Source of the DNA: Bacillota bacterium
GTDB lineage: Bacteria > Bacillota > Clostridia > Oscillospirales > Acutalibacteraceae
NCBI GenBank assembly: GCA_023460155.1
Contig: JAEWRF010000191.1
Coordinates: forward strand, 1-15,699
Direction: 5' to 3'
DNA length: 15,699 nucleotides
The notes under the pieces are model-generated. The model was not told the DNA's origin and made no database searches. It saw only the letters and a program-made list of their open reading frames with translations. A program made the position numbers and the translations under genes. Positions 1 through 7,136 of the stretch are shown in pieces; within the stretch, counting starts at the first letter, position 1; the number at the start of each line of letters is the position of its first letter.

Positions 1-9
1 GGTGATAGT

Positions 10-651
10 ATGAAGGGCACCCCATTATACACATTTGCGCGGAGACTGCTTCCCTGGTTTTTTCGCATCCTGATGCCCGTCCGCATTGAAAACGCGCAGT
101 ACATCCCGGCAAGCGGAAAGGTGGTTCTCTGCTGTAACCACGCCAGTATGACCGATCCCGTCCGTCTTGCCTTTACAACACGGCGGCAGATTTTTTTCAT
201 GGCAAAGGAAGAACTGTTTGAAAACTCTTTTGTTTCTTCGGTGATTACCGCTCTCGGCGCATTTCCGGTCTCGCGCGGAAAAGGCGATCAGGGGGCGATC
301 GGTACGGCGCAGGAAATTCTGGAGAAAGACGGTATCCTCGGGATCTTCATCGAGGGAACACGTTCAAAGGACGGTGCCTTGCTGCGCCCGAAATCAGGAG
401 CGGTGCGCGTCGCGGCAAGCTGCGGCGCTCCTATTGTTCCGTGTTGCATCACTCCGGAAAAAGGAAAGCTCCCCAGGCTGTTTCGCACTTGCCGTATTTC
501 TTTCGGCAGACCGATTTCTCCGGAAGAGCTGAATGTTGGGGAGGGAAGCCCACTGGAATACCGCAATGCCTCCCGTATGGTCATGGATCGGATCCGGGAG
601 CTTCGGGAAAATGACCTCCGGCTTCTCGGAGCCGGAGAAAACACCCAATGA
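10..651 (+). CDS. plsC: 1-acyl-sn-glycerol-3-phosphate acyltransferase (PlsC family), first copy
   Basis: A 213-residue PlsC/LPLAT-family protein. The family transfers an acyl group to position 2 of lysophosphatidic acid at the cytoplasmic membrane, giving phosphatidic acid for phospholipid synthesis. The catalytic HX4D motif is intact (NHASMTDP, H44 and D49). It is followed by the motif II region FMAKEELF (63-70), motif III FIEGTRS (113-119) with the substrate-phosphate-binding EGTR, and motif IV GAPIVP (139-144). The hydrophobic N-terminus (about 8-22) is consistent with membrane association, and the length is normal for short bacterial PlsC. The ATG is preceded by GGTGAT at the window edge. 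The stop overlaps the start of a second PlsC gene by 4 bases (ATGA), so the two are translationally coupled. All catalytic motifs are canonical, so this is probably the working enzyme of the pair. The acyl donor (acyl-ACP or acyl-CoA) cannot be read from sequence. Confidence 0.88.
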   Translation: MKGTPLYTFARRLLPWFFRILMPVRIENAQYIPASGKVVLCCNHASMTDPVRLAFTTRRQIFFMAKEELFENSFVSSVITALGAFPVSRGKGDQGAIGTAQEILEKDGILGIFIEGTRSKDGALLRPKSGAVRVAASCGAPIVPCCITPEKGKLPRLFRTCRISFGRPISPEELNVGEGSPLEYRNASRMVMDRIRELRENDLRLLGAGENTQ

Positions 652-1256
652 AGCGGAACCGTTTCTATTTTTTCGGCCGGAATGTCATGAGAGCGGTCGT
701 AAGGCTGCTTTTTTCCGTTCGGTGTGAGGGCAAGGAGCAAATTCCCGCTTTCGGGGAGCTGGTCCTTTGCTGCAACCATCAATCCCTTCGGGATCCCATT
801 CTGCTTGCCGCGCCCTGCGGCAGGCAAATTCATTATATGGCGAAGTCAGAGCTGTTTTTACAGCATGGAATCCTCTTTGAAAAGCTTTTGCGTGCGCTGG
901 GTGCGTTCCCCGTGAAGCGGAATCAGGCAGACCTTGGAGCCGTTCGGCATTCGCTTGAGCTTTTAAAAGCCGGTGAGATTGTGGGCATCTTTCCGCAGGG
1001 CGGCTGCGTACAGGCAGGACTGCCGTTCGCGTCAAAGTCCGGCGCCGTCCGGATCGCCGCGCATTCCGGTGCCCCGATTCTGCCTGCAGCAATCCGGTGG
1101 ACGGGCCGTTTCGGTCCGAGGCGCCGGGTTGAACTCCGCTTCGGCGAAGTGATCGAACGAAGCGAATTCCCGGAACAAAATAATTCGGTGGATGTTCAAA
1201 AACTGAACCGGCTTCTGGTCCGCCGGATTAACGAGCTGATGGAGGAAAAGGCGTGA
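648..1256 (+). CDS. PlsC-family acyltransferase, divergent second copy
   Basis: A 202-residue LPLAT/PlsC-family protein, clearly a paralogue of the gene just upstream. They share CCNHxSxxDP around the catalytic histidine (H44, D49 here), the MAKxELF block (64-70), ALGAFPV near residue 83, the KSGAVR block (130-135) and GAPI (141-144). The striking difference is motif III. The usual (F/I)xEGTR is FPQGGC here (115-120), so the glutamate, threonine and arginine that help hold the glycerol-phosphate substrate are all replaced. The HX4D catalytic pair is intact, so it is probably an acyltransferase with altered acceptor preference or reduced activity; that is inference. The start overlaps the previous stop (ATGA), and its own stop overlaps the GTG start of ispH-rpsA (GTGA). 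The three genes therefore form one coupled operon. Confidence 0.8.
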   Translation: MKRNRFYFFGRNVMRAVVRLLFSVRCEGKEQIPAFGELVLCCNHQSLRDPILLAAPCGRQIHYMAKSELFLQHGILFEKLLRALGAFPVKRNQADLGAVRHSLELLKAGEIVGIFPQGGCVQAGLPFASKSGAVRIAAHSGAPILPAAIRWTGRFGPRRRVELRFGEVIERSEFPEQNNSVDVQKLNRLLVRRINELMEEKA

Positions 1257-3235
1257 AACTGTCCGTGGCAAAATCCGCAGGCTTCTGCTTTGGAGTCAAC
1301 AGGGCCGTCAATCTGGTTCTTTCTCTGCTGGACGAAGGAAAGCAGGTGTATACGCTCGGGCCGATTATCCACAATCCGCAGACCCTCGGGCTTCTGGAAA
1401 GCCGCGGGGTCCGTGTCGCCGAATCCCCGGAGGAGGTCCCGGACGGCGTGACGCTGGTGATCCGCTCCCACGGGGTGGGGAAGGACGTGTTTGACCGGCT
1501 AGCTGCCCGCAGGCTGGAGCTCTGCGACGCAACCTGCCCGTTTGTCGCAAAAATCCACGCGATCGTTTCCAAGGCCTCCCGGGAAGGGAGAGTCGTGCTG
1601 ATTGCCGGGGATGCAGGCCATCCCGAGGTTGCTGGGATTCGCGGGCACTGTGAAGGACCTTGTCACGTGTTTAAAAACGCGGAGGAACTGAACCGCCTTT
1701 TTTCCACGGAGCGGCAGGATTTCAGCGCGCCGGTCTGTGTTGTATCTCAGACAACCTTCAGCATTATAGAATGGGAAATTTGTTTGGAAATCATAAAAAG
1801 GGTATATACAAACGCGCTAATATTTGATACAATATGTAATGCAACTGCTATACGCCAGTCCGAAGCGGCGGAGTTGTCGCAGCAATGCGACGCGATGGTC
1901 GTTATCGGCGGGAGACAAAGCTCCAACACGGCCAAGCTTTTTGAAGTGTGCAAAAAATTTGGTGACGCATATTTGATTGAATCTGCGGACGAGCTTCCTC
2001 TGCCGGGCCTGAAAAGGGCCGGTCGTATCGGCATCACTGCCGGGGCGTCAACGCCGGCAAGCATAATAAAGGAGGTACTTGATACCATGTCAGAAATCAA
2101 CCAGGATGAGGGCTTGAATTCCAAAGCGAACTATGCTGAGGGAAACTTTGAGGAAATGCTTGAGGAATCCCTTAAGAGCTTAAATACAGATGAAAAGGTG
2201 CGTGGCGTCGTCGTCGGTGTTACACCGAATGAGGTACTGGTGGATGTCGGCAGAAAACAGGCCGGATATGTTCCTGCTTCCGAGCTTTCAGCCGACCCGA
2301 ATGTGAAGCCCGAGGATGTTGTAAAAATCGGTGATGAGATGGATCTTCTCATCATGCGGACCAATGACCAGGAAGGCACCATCATGCTTTCCAAAAAGCG
2401 TCTGGATGCCACAAAGGGTTGGGAAAAGGTTGCCGCGGCGGAAGAAGATCAGTCCGTTCTGGACGGCGTTGTCACGGAAGTGATCAAAGGCGGCGTGATT
2501 GCCGTTACGAACGGCGTTCGTGTATTTATTCCTGCTTCACAGGCTACGGCCTCCCGCAATGATCCTCTTGAAGACCTGCTGAAGAAAGAAGTTAAGTTCC
2601 GCATTATCGAGGTCAACCGCAGCCGCAAGCGCGCGGTGGGCTCCATTCGTTCCGTGCTGAAGGACGCGCGGAAGGTTCTCGCCGATAAGTTCTGGGAAAC
2701 TGCCGAGGTCGGTAAGGAATATACCGGTGTCGTCAAATCCCTGACTTCCTACGGCGCATTTGTCGATCTGGGCGGAATCGACGGGATGATCCATATTTCC
2801 GAGCTTTCCTGGAAGCGGATCAAGCATCCTTCCGAAGTTGTGAGCGTCGGCGATACGGTCACCGTTTATATTAAGGGACTGGATCAGGAAAAGGGCAAGA
2901 TTTCCCTCGGCTATAAGAAGCCTGAGGATAATCCGTGGGAGATTCTGAAGAACAGCTATCCCATCGGCAGCGTACTGGACGTCAAGATTGTCGGTATGAC
3001 GACATTCGGCGCCTTTGCTCAGGTTATTCCGGGCATCGACGGCCTGATTCATATTTCTCAGATTGCGGATCATCGGATTGAGAAGCCGCAGGACGTTCTG
3101 AAAGTCGGAGACGAGGTCAAGGTTAAACTGACGGACGTCGATTATGAAAAGCACCGCGTCAGCCTTTCGATCCGTGCTCTGCTCGAAGATCAGGCGGAGG
3201 AAGAACCCGCCGCTGAGGAAACGCAGCCGGAATAA
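1253..3235 (+). CDS. ispH: IspH-S1 fusion: HMBPP reductase joined to ribosomal protein S1
   Basis: A 660-residue two-part protein. Residues 1 to about 278 are IspH (LytB), the [4Fe-4S] reductase that turns HMBPP into IPP and DMAPP in the last step of the MEP pathway. The three cluster cysteines are C12 (GFCFGV), C95 (ATCPFV) and C195 (TICNAT). The active-site histidines are H40, H73 (SHGV) and H123 (GHPE), with E125; SQTT (165-168) and SSNT (223-226) are also present. Residues about 314-641 hold four S1/OB-fold RNA-binding repeats (about 314-383, 402-469, 488-555 and 572-640); the last two have the classic GAFV and GxIHIS pattern. The tail is acidic. Such fusions are known in Clostridia, so this is an intact gene and not an assembly error. 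The GTG start overlaps the previous stop and has GGAGG at 1241-1245. An intrinsic terminator follows. A strong ribosome binding site and in-frame ATG at residue 279 could also give free S1. Confidence 0.95.
   Translation: MKLSVAKSAGFCFGVNRAVNLVLSLLDEGKQVYTLGPIIHNPQTLGLLESRGVRVAESPEEVPDGVTLVIRSHGVGKDVFDRLAARRLELCDATCPFVAKIHAIVSKASREGRVVLIAGDAGHPEVAGIRGHCEGPCHVFKNAEELNRLFSTERQDFSAPVCVVSQTTFSIIEWEICLEIIKRVYTNALIFDTICNATAIRQSEAAELSQQCDAMVVIGGRQSSNTAKLFEVCKKFGDAYLIESADELPLPGLKRAGRIGITAGASTPASIIKEVLDTMSEINQDEGLNSKANYAEGNFEEMLEESLKSLNTDEKVRGVVVGVTPNEVLVDVGRKQAGYVPASELSADPNVKPEDVVKIGDEMDLLIMRTNDQEGTIMLSKKRLDATKGWEKVAAAEEDQSVLDGVVTEVIKGGVIAVTNGVRVFIPASQATASRNDPLEDLLKKEVKFRIIEVNRSRKRAVGSIRSVLKDARKVLADKFWETAEVGKEYTGVVKSLTSYGAFVDLGGIDGMIHISELSWKRIKHPSEVVSVGDTVTVYIKGLDQEKGKISLGYKKPEDNPWEILKNSYPIGSVLDVKIVGMTTFGAFAQVIPGIDGLIHISQIADHRIEKPQDVLKVGDEVKVKLTDVDYEKHRVSLSIRALLEDQAEEEPAAEETQPE
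1745..1860 (+). other. AT-rich, rare-codon patch inside ispH
   Basis: This short stretch of the ispH half is much richer in A and T than its surroundings. It is full of codons that are otherwise uncommon in the window (repeated ATA for isoleucine, plus AGG, CTA and ACA). It encodes residues from about 166 to 202, including the third cluster cysteine C195. Within it lies a weak promoter-like pair, TTGTTT (1780-1785), 17 bases, TATATA (1803-1808), matching consensus at 3 of 6 and 4 of 6 positions. A transcript from here would carry the internal S1 start at 2087. The composition is directly visible; the promoter reading is speculative. Confidence 0.3.
2068..2089 (+). promoter_or_regulatory. Internal ribosome binding site and ATG for a free S1 protein
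   Basis: AAAGGAGGT (2068-2076) is an almost perfect Shine-Dalgarno sequence, stronger than the one at the annotated GTG start. It sits 10 bases before an ATG (2087-2089) that is exactly in frame with the fusion gene (residue 279). That ATG falls at the IspH/S1 junction. Initiation there would give a 382-residue protein with all four S1 repeats, about the size of free-standing S1 homologues in Firmicutes. The caution is that the same bases encode the Lys-Glu-Val commonly seen near IspH C-termini, so the Shine-Dalgarno match may be partly coincidental. Confidence 0.5.
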
Positions 3236-3252
3236 TTTTTCGCTGGAATACG

Positions 3253-3286
3253 GGCACAAAGACTTGTTCTTTGTGCCTTTTTCTTT
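3253..3286 (+). terminator. Rho-independent terminator after ispH-rpsA
   Basis: A perfect 10-base-pair stem, GGCACAAAGA (3253-3262) with TCTTTGTGCC (3268-3277), closes a 5-base loop and is followed by TTTTTCTTT. It begins 17 bases after the fusion gene's stop and separates this operon from yunB. The U-tract is on the + strand side only, so it serves rightward transcription. Confidence 0.93.
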
Positions 3287-3312
3287 CACATTATTATTCT
3301 CAAAGGTATATT
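3285..3312 (+). promoter_or_regulatory. Candidate promoter for yunB-ligA
   Basis: TTCACA (3285-3290), a 16-base spacer and TATATT (3307-3312) match the sigma-A consensus at 5 of 6 positions in each hexamer. The pair lies directly after the upstream terminator and about 30 bases before the yunB start. YunB is known as a mother-cell sporulation protein in Bacillus, so a sporulation sigma factor would also be expected. I could not make a convincing sigma-E match, and the sigma assignment stays open. Confidence 0.5.
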
Positions 3313-3342
3313 ATGCAGTAATATCCTTTGGGAGGCGCGGCT

Positions 3343-3978
3343 ATGCGAAGAAGAAATTACGGGATGCCGCTGCGCGGCAAGATTTTTCTGCTTATGATTC
3401 TGCTCATTGTGGCCACAATATTTGTGGACCATCAGCTGCGTCCGGTCATTGAATCCGTCACGGCAAACGAAGCGAAAATCCGGTCCACCAGTCTGATCAA
3501 CAGCGCCGTCATGAACGAGCTTGCGAAGGACTCCGTCACATACGGAGACCTGATTTCCATTCAGCGCGGAAGCGGCGAAAATGTTCTTTCCATCACAACC
3601 AATGTGATTAAAATGAATGCGCTGAAAGTCAAACTGCTGGATTCTGTGCAGAAGGGCTTCGAGGCCAGCGACGATGATACGGTCGGCATTCCGCTCGGCA
3701 CTCTGGCGGGCACCGACATTTTTCACGCAATGGGGCCGCGGGTTCCCGTAAAAGTATCGCTTTCCGGCAATGTAACGGCCGACTTTAATAGCTCCTTCGA
3801 GTCCGCAGGCGTAAACCAGACAAGGCACCAGATTTATCTTACCATACATACCAGTGTCTACTCCTTCCTTCCCGGATTTGCCGCCACGACAGACGTCAAT
3901 ACCAATATTCTGGTTGCAGAAACAATTATCGTGGGGCAGGTTCCGCAGTTTGTAACCGGAAGTACCAGTGTAAAATAG
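3343..3978 (+). CDS. yunB: Sporulation protein YunB
   Basis: A 211-residue protein of the YunB family, known from Bacillus as a mother-cell-expressed protein needed for normal spore formation; its molecular role is unknown. One membrane segment lies near the N-terminus (about 13-28) after a basic start (MRRRNYG), so the bulk should face outside the membrane. Family-type conserved blocks are GIPLGTLAG (115-123), GPRVPV (131-136), NQTRHQIYL (158-166) and AETIIVGQVP (192-201). I chose the ATG at 3343 because GGGAGG (3330-3335) sits 7 bases before it; an in-frame TTG at 3328 would overlap that site. The gene follows a terminator and a promoter-like sequence, and ligA starts only 27 bases after its stop, so the two are probably co-transcribed. 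Confidence 0.85.
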   Translation: MRRRNYGMPLRGKIFLLMILLIVATIFVDHQLRPVIESVTANEAKIRSTSLINSAVMNELAKDSVTYGDLISIQRGSGENVLSITTNVIKMNALKVKLLDSVQKGFEASDDDTVGIPLGTLAGTDIFHAMGPRVPVKVSLSGNVTADFNSSFESAGVNQTRHQIYLTIHTSVYSFLPGFAATTDVNTNILVAETIIVGQVPQFVTGSTSVK

Positions 3979-4005
3979 ATCGATAGAAACCGGAGGTTCA
4001 AAAAA

Positions 4006-5985
4006 ATGGAATCCGAAGAGGCAAAAAAGCTGATCGCCGAACTTTCGGAACAAATTCGCTACCATAATCGGAAGTACTACGTGGAGGACTCTCCGGAAAT
4101 CGATGATTTCGAGTACGATGCCCTCTATCGGCGCCTGGAGGACTTGGAAGCCAAATTTCCGGAACTGATTCTTCCGGATTCCCCGACGCGGCAGATCGGC
4201 GGCGCGGCGCTGAAAAAATTCGCTCCGGTCGCGCATGAAGTCCCCATGGAAAGCCTGCACGATTCCTTTTCCGATCAGGAGCTGATTGATTTTGACCGCC
4301 GTGTTCGCGCTTTGGCGGAAGACCCGGTTTATATCGTCGAACCGAAATTCGACGGTCTGTCTGTTTCCGCTGAATACCGCGATGGCGTACTGTTCCGCGG
4401 GTCGACCCGCGGGGACGGCCTCGTCGGCGAGGATATCACCGAAAACCTGAAAACAATCCGTTCCCTGCCGCACCGGCTTGCGGAGCCGGTTCCTTTTCTT
4501 GAGGTCCGAGGGGAAGTTTATATGTCCCACAAAAGCTTTTTTGAGCTTTCGGCGCGTCAGGAGCTGAACGGCGAAAAAGCCTTTAAAAATCCGCGGAATG
4601 CCGCCGCAGGCTCCCTCCGACAGAAGGATTCCGCCGTGACGGCGTCGCGGAATCTGGATATTTTCGTCTTCAATGTGCAGCAGGTGAGCGGAGAAGAGCT
4701 GACCTGCCATGACGGTTCCCTTCGGTTTCTGGAGCGGCTCGGTTTTCCAGTGCCCCCCTTCTTTACACCCTGCCAAACCATCGAGCAGGTGATCGCGGAG
4801 GTGCACCGAATCGGAGATTTGCGCGGTGAACTCGACTATTCAATCGACGGAGCAGTTGTAAAGGTAAACTCCTTTGCACAGCGCCGCATGCTCGGAAGCA
4901 CTGCAAAATTCCCCAAATGGGCGGAAGCGTTTAAATTCCCGCCGGAAGAAAAGCAGACACGGCTTCTCAGCATCGAGGTCAACGTGGGACGCACGGGTAA
5001 GCTCACTCCGATCGGCAATTTTGAACCGGTCCAGCTCGCCGGTACGACGGTCAGCAGGGCGACGCTGCACAATCAGGATTTTATCGCGGAAAAAGACATC
5101 CGCGTAGGCGATCTGGTCACCCTGCGGAAAGCGGGGGAGATCATCCCGGAGGTTGTTGCGGTCGTTTCGCACGGGGAAAATTCCGTGCCGTTTGAAATGC
5201 CGCAGACCTGTCCCTCCTGCGGCGCGCCGGTCTCCCGCGAGGAGGACGAAGCCGCGACCCGCTGCACCAATCCGGAATGCCCGGCTCAGCTTCTGCGGCA
5301 TATGATTCACTTCTGCAGCCGCGACGCGATGGACATCGACGGAATGGGGCCCGCCGTAATCGAACAGCTTGTAAAGGCAGGGCTGGTAGCATCTCCGGCC
5401 GACCTCTATGCGCTGACGGCAGAGCAGTTGGAGAATCTGGAGCGCATGGGAAAGAAGTCCGCCGATAATTTGATTCAGTCGATCACCAATTCCAAAGGGA
5501 ACGACCTGTACCGTCTCGTCTTCGCCCTTGGTATTCCGCACATTGGACTGAAAGCGGCAAAACTGCTCGCCGCCCGTTTTGGGGGCATTGACGAGCTGTT
5601 CTGCGCGCCGGAGGAGGAAATTGCCTCCATCGACGGGTTTGGGGACATCATGGCAAAAAGCGCCCGCCGCTTTTTTGATCTTTCCAATACCGCCCATTTG
5701 ATCGGAAAGCTGCGAGACGCCGGTCTTAATCTCCGTTCCGCCGTGGTCTCCACCGACGGGCGCTTTTCCGGAATGACCTTTGTCCTGACCGGGACTCTGC
5801 CAAATCTGACGCGTTCGGAGGCGACGGAGCTTATTGAAAAGCGCGGGGGAAAAGTGAGCGGGAGCGTTTCTAAAAAGACGACCTACGTTTTGGCCGGCGA
5901 GGACGCCGGCAGCAAGCTGGTCAAAGCGAATCAGTTGGGAATCCCCGTCCTTTCGGAGCAGGACTTTGAAAAAATGATTGAATAG
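4006..5985 (+). CDS. ligA: NAD-dependent DNA ligase LigA
   Basis: A full-length 659-residue bacterial DNA ligase. It seals nicks during replication and repair, using NAD+ to adenylate itself. Domain order is complete: the N-terminal Ia domain that binds the NMN part of NAD+ (YYVEDSPEIDDFEYDAL, 24-40); the nucleotidyltransferase domain with catalytic K114 in EPKFDG (112-117) and RGDG (135-138); an OB fold (about 317-400); a four-cysteine zinc finger (C402, C405, C420, C425); helix-hairpin-helix repeats (about 440-575); and a C-terminal BRCT domain (about 585-659) with FVLTGTL. GGAGG at 3992-3996 supports the ATG. An intrinsic terminator follows. The odd point is context: this essential gene lies 27 bases behind the sporulation gene yunB, with no obvious separate promoter in the gap. 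Confidence 0.98.
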   Translation: MESEEAKKLIAELSEQIRYHNRKYYVEDSPEIDDFEYDALYRRLEDLEAKFPELILPDSPTRQIGGAALKKFAPVAHEVPMESLHDSFSDQELIDFDRRVRALAEDPVYIVEPKFDGLSVSAEYRDGVLFRGSTRGDGLVGEDITENLKTIRSLPHRLAEPVPFLEVRGEVYMSHKSFFELSARQELNGEKAFKNPRNAAAGSLRQKDSAVTASRNLDIFVFNVQQVSGEELTCHDGSLRFLERLGFPVPPFFTPCQTIEQVIAEVHRIGDLRGELDYSIDGAVVKVNSFAQRRMLGSTAKFPKWAEAFKFPPEEKQTRLLSIEVNVGRTGKLTPIGNFEPVQLAGTTVSRATLHNQDFIAEKDIRVGDLVTLRKAGEIIPEVVAVVSHGENSVPFEMPQTCPSCGAPVSREEDEAATRCTNPECPAQLLRHMIHFCSRDAMDIDGMGPAVIEQLVKAGLVASPADLYALTAEQLENLERMGKKSADNLIQSITNSKGNDLYRLVFALGIPHIGLKAAKLLAARFGGIDELFCAPEEEIASIDGFGDIMAKSARRFFDLSNTAHLIGKLRDAGLNLRSAVVSTDGRFSGMTFVLTGTLPNLTRSEATELIEKRGGKVSGSVSKKTTYVLAGEDAGSKLVKANQLGIPVLSEQDFEKMIE

Positions 5986-5997
5986 CGGATTATGACT

Positions 5998-6027
5998 GCC
6001 GCCCGGGAAACCGGGCGGTATTTTTTT
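5998..6027 (+). terminator. Rho-independent terminator after ligA
   Basis: CCGCCCGG (5999-6006) pairs perfectly with CCGGGCGG (6011-6018) around a GAAA tetraloop, and G5998 can add a wobble pair with T6019. Seven consecutive T residues follow (6021-6027). It isolates ligA from the spoIIIA operon. Confidence 0.93.
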
Positions 6028-6116
6028 GTCCCGAAGGAGCCGAAACCGGTTTGAAAAATCAGTTCTAACCGGCCCCCTTTGTCCATATTTATGTGATGAA
6101 AGGAGGGACAAGACAA

Positions 6117-7136
6117 ATGGATCAGGAAAACGACGAACGGTTCGACTCGGCCATAAAAGGGCTTTGCGGGCGGATCGAAGAGTGTTTGCAGATGCTGCCG
6201 CAGGAAGTGAAGCGGCAGACGCAGGAGGTCCGTCTGAGAATGAACCGGGCCGTTTCCGTCAGCTGCGCCGGCGGAATCTATTTTGTGAACCGGGACGGAA
6301 CCCCGTCCTGCCGCCCGGACCGAAATAACCTGATTGCCGGAAAGGAAGATCTGGAAGAGAGCTTTCGCTACCTTTGCGGCTTTTCGGTATACAGCCATGA
6401 AAACGAGATCCGCAACGGGTATATCACGCTCGGCGGCGGTCACCGGGTAGGGATCGGAGGCACCGCCGTACTTCAGAAGGGCTGCATTGTGGGAATGAGG
6501 GATATTTCTTCCATCAACATCCGCATCGCGCGGGAGATCGCCGGTTCGGCGGATGCGCTCTTAAATGAACTGAAAGAAAATGTATACGGCGGGCTTTTGC
6601 TGGCGGGTCCACCCGCGAGCGGAAAAACAACGATACTCCGCGACCTTGCCCGGCAAGTATCCGACGGAGCAAGGGGCTCCATCCGGAAGGTGACTGTCGT
6701 GGATGAGCGCGGCGAACTTGCCGGAACAAGCCTTGGGGTTCCGCAGAACGACCTCGGCTCCAGCTGCGACGTTCTGGACGGATTCCCGAAGGCAGAAGGG
6801 ATTCTTCAGGCTGTGCGGGCGCTTTCGCCCGATCTGATCGTCTGTGACGAGCTGGGCACGGACCAGGAGGCTGCCGCCGTGGAGCAGGGACTTAACGCAG
6901 GGGTTGGAATCGTAGCAAGCATCCACGCGGGCAGCATCCGGGAACTTTTAAAAAGGAAACAGGCGGTCATGCTTCTGAAAACCGGGGCTTTCGGCTATGT
7001 CGCCGTATTGGAAGGACACAGAAAGCCCGGAAAAATTGCAGGAATTTATAAGACGGGTGATTTGATTGCTGAAGCTGGCGGGAGCGGTGTTTCTTATTCT
7101 GGCGGGAACTCTCATGGGATATACGGAATCGCATAA
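6117..7136 (+). CDS. spoIIIAA: Stage III sporulation protein AA (ATPase)
   Basis: A 339-residue AAA/secretion-type ATPase, thought to power the SpoIIIA-SpoIIQ channel from the mother-cell cytoplasm. The Walker A motif GPPASGKT is at 164-171 and the Walker B-like DLIVCDE at 239-245. The sequence between them contains VVDERGE (194-200) and LDGFPKAEGI, typical of the family, and ASIHAG (267-272) resembles the conserved histidine region of secretion ATPases. AGGAGGG (6101-6107) lies 10 bases before the ATG at 6117. A GTG at 6093 is in frame but upstream of that site, so I rejected it. The gene opens the eight-gene operon. Odd point: the reading frame runs 71 bases into spoIIIAB, adding a glycine/serine-rich tail of about 20 residues that looks unlike conserved SpoIIIAA sequence. 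Confidence 0.94.
   Translation: MDQENDERFDSAIKGLCGRIEECLQMLPQEVKRQTQEVRLRMNRAVSVSCAGGIYFVNRDGTPSCRPDRNNLIAGKEDLEESFRYLCGFSVYSHENEIRNGYITLGGGHRVGIGGTAVLQKGCIVGMRDISSINIRIAREIAGSADALLNELKENVYGGLLLAGPPASGKTTILRDLARQVSDGARGSIRKVTVVDERGELAGTSLGVPQNDLGSSCDVLDGFPKAEGILQAVRALSPDLIVCDELGTDQEAAAVEQGLNAGVGIVASIHAGSIRELLKRKQAVMLLKTGAFGYVAVLEGHRKPGKIAGIYKTGDLIAEAGGSGVSYSGGNSHGIYGIA

Noticed and set aside
1253..3235. Possible assembly fusion or missing stop between ispH and rpsA
   Set aside because: The reading frame is continuous with both halves intact, and IspH-S1 fusions are an established arrangement in Clostridia.
2537..3289. 250-residue minus-strand frame opposite the S1 repeats
   Set aside because: Repeat-like content only reflects the reverse complement of the S1 domains, and the frame begins in the terminator region.
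3286..4806. 506-residue open frame on the minus strand opposite yunB and ligA
   Set aside because: It mirrors two well-supported + strand genes, crosses their boundary, and its translation has no recognisable domain. Long antisense frames are common where codon third positions are GC-rich.
4840..6111. 423-residue open frame on the minus strand opposite ligA
   Set aside because: It lies over the conserved OB, zinc-finger and BRCT regions of ligA, runs through the ligA terminator, and its translation shows no family motif.
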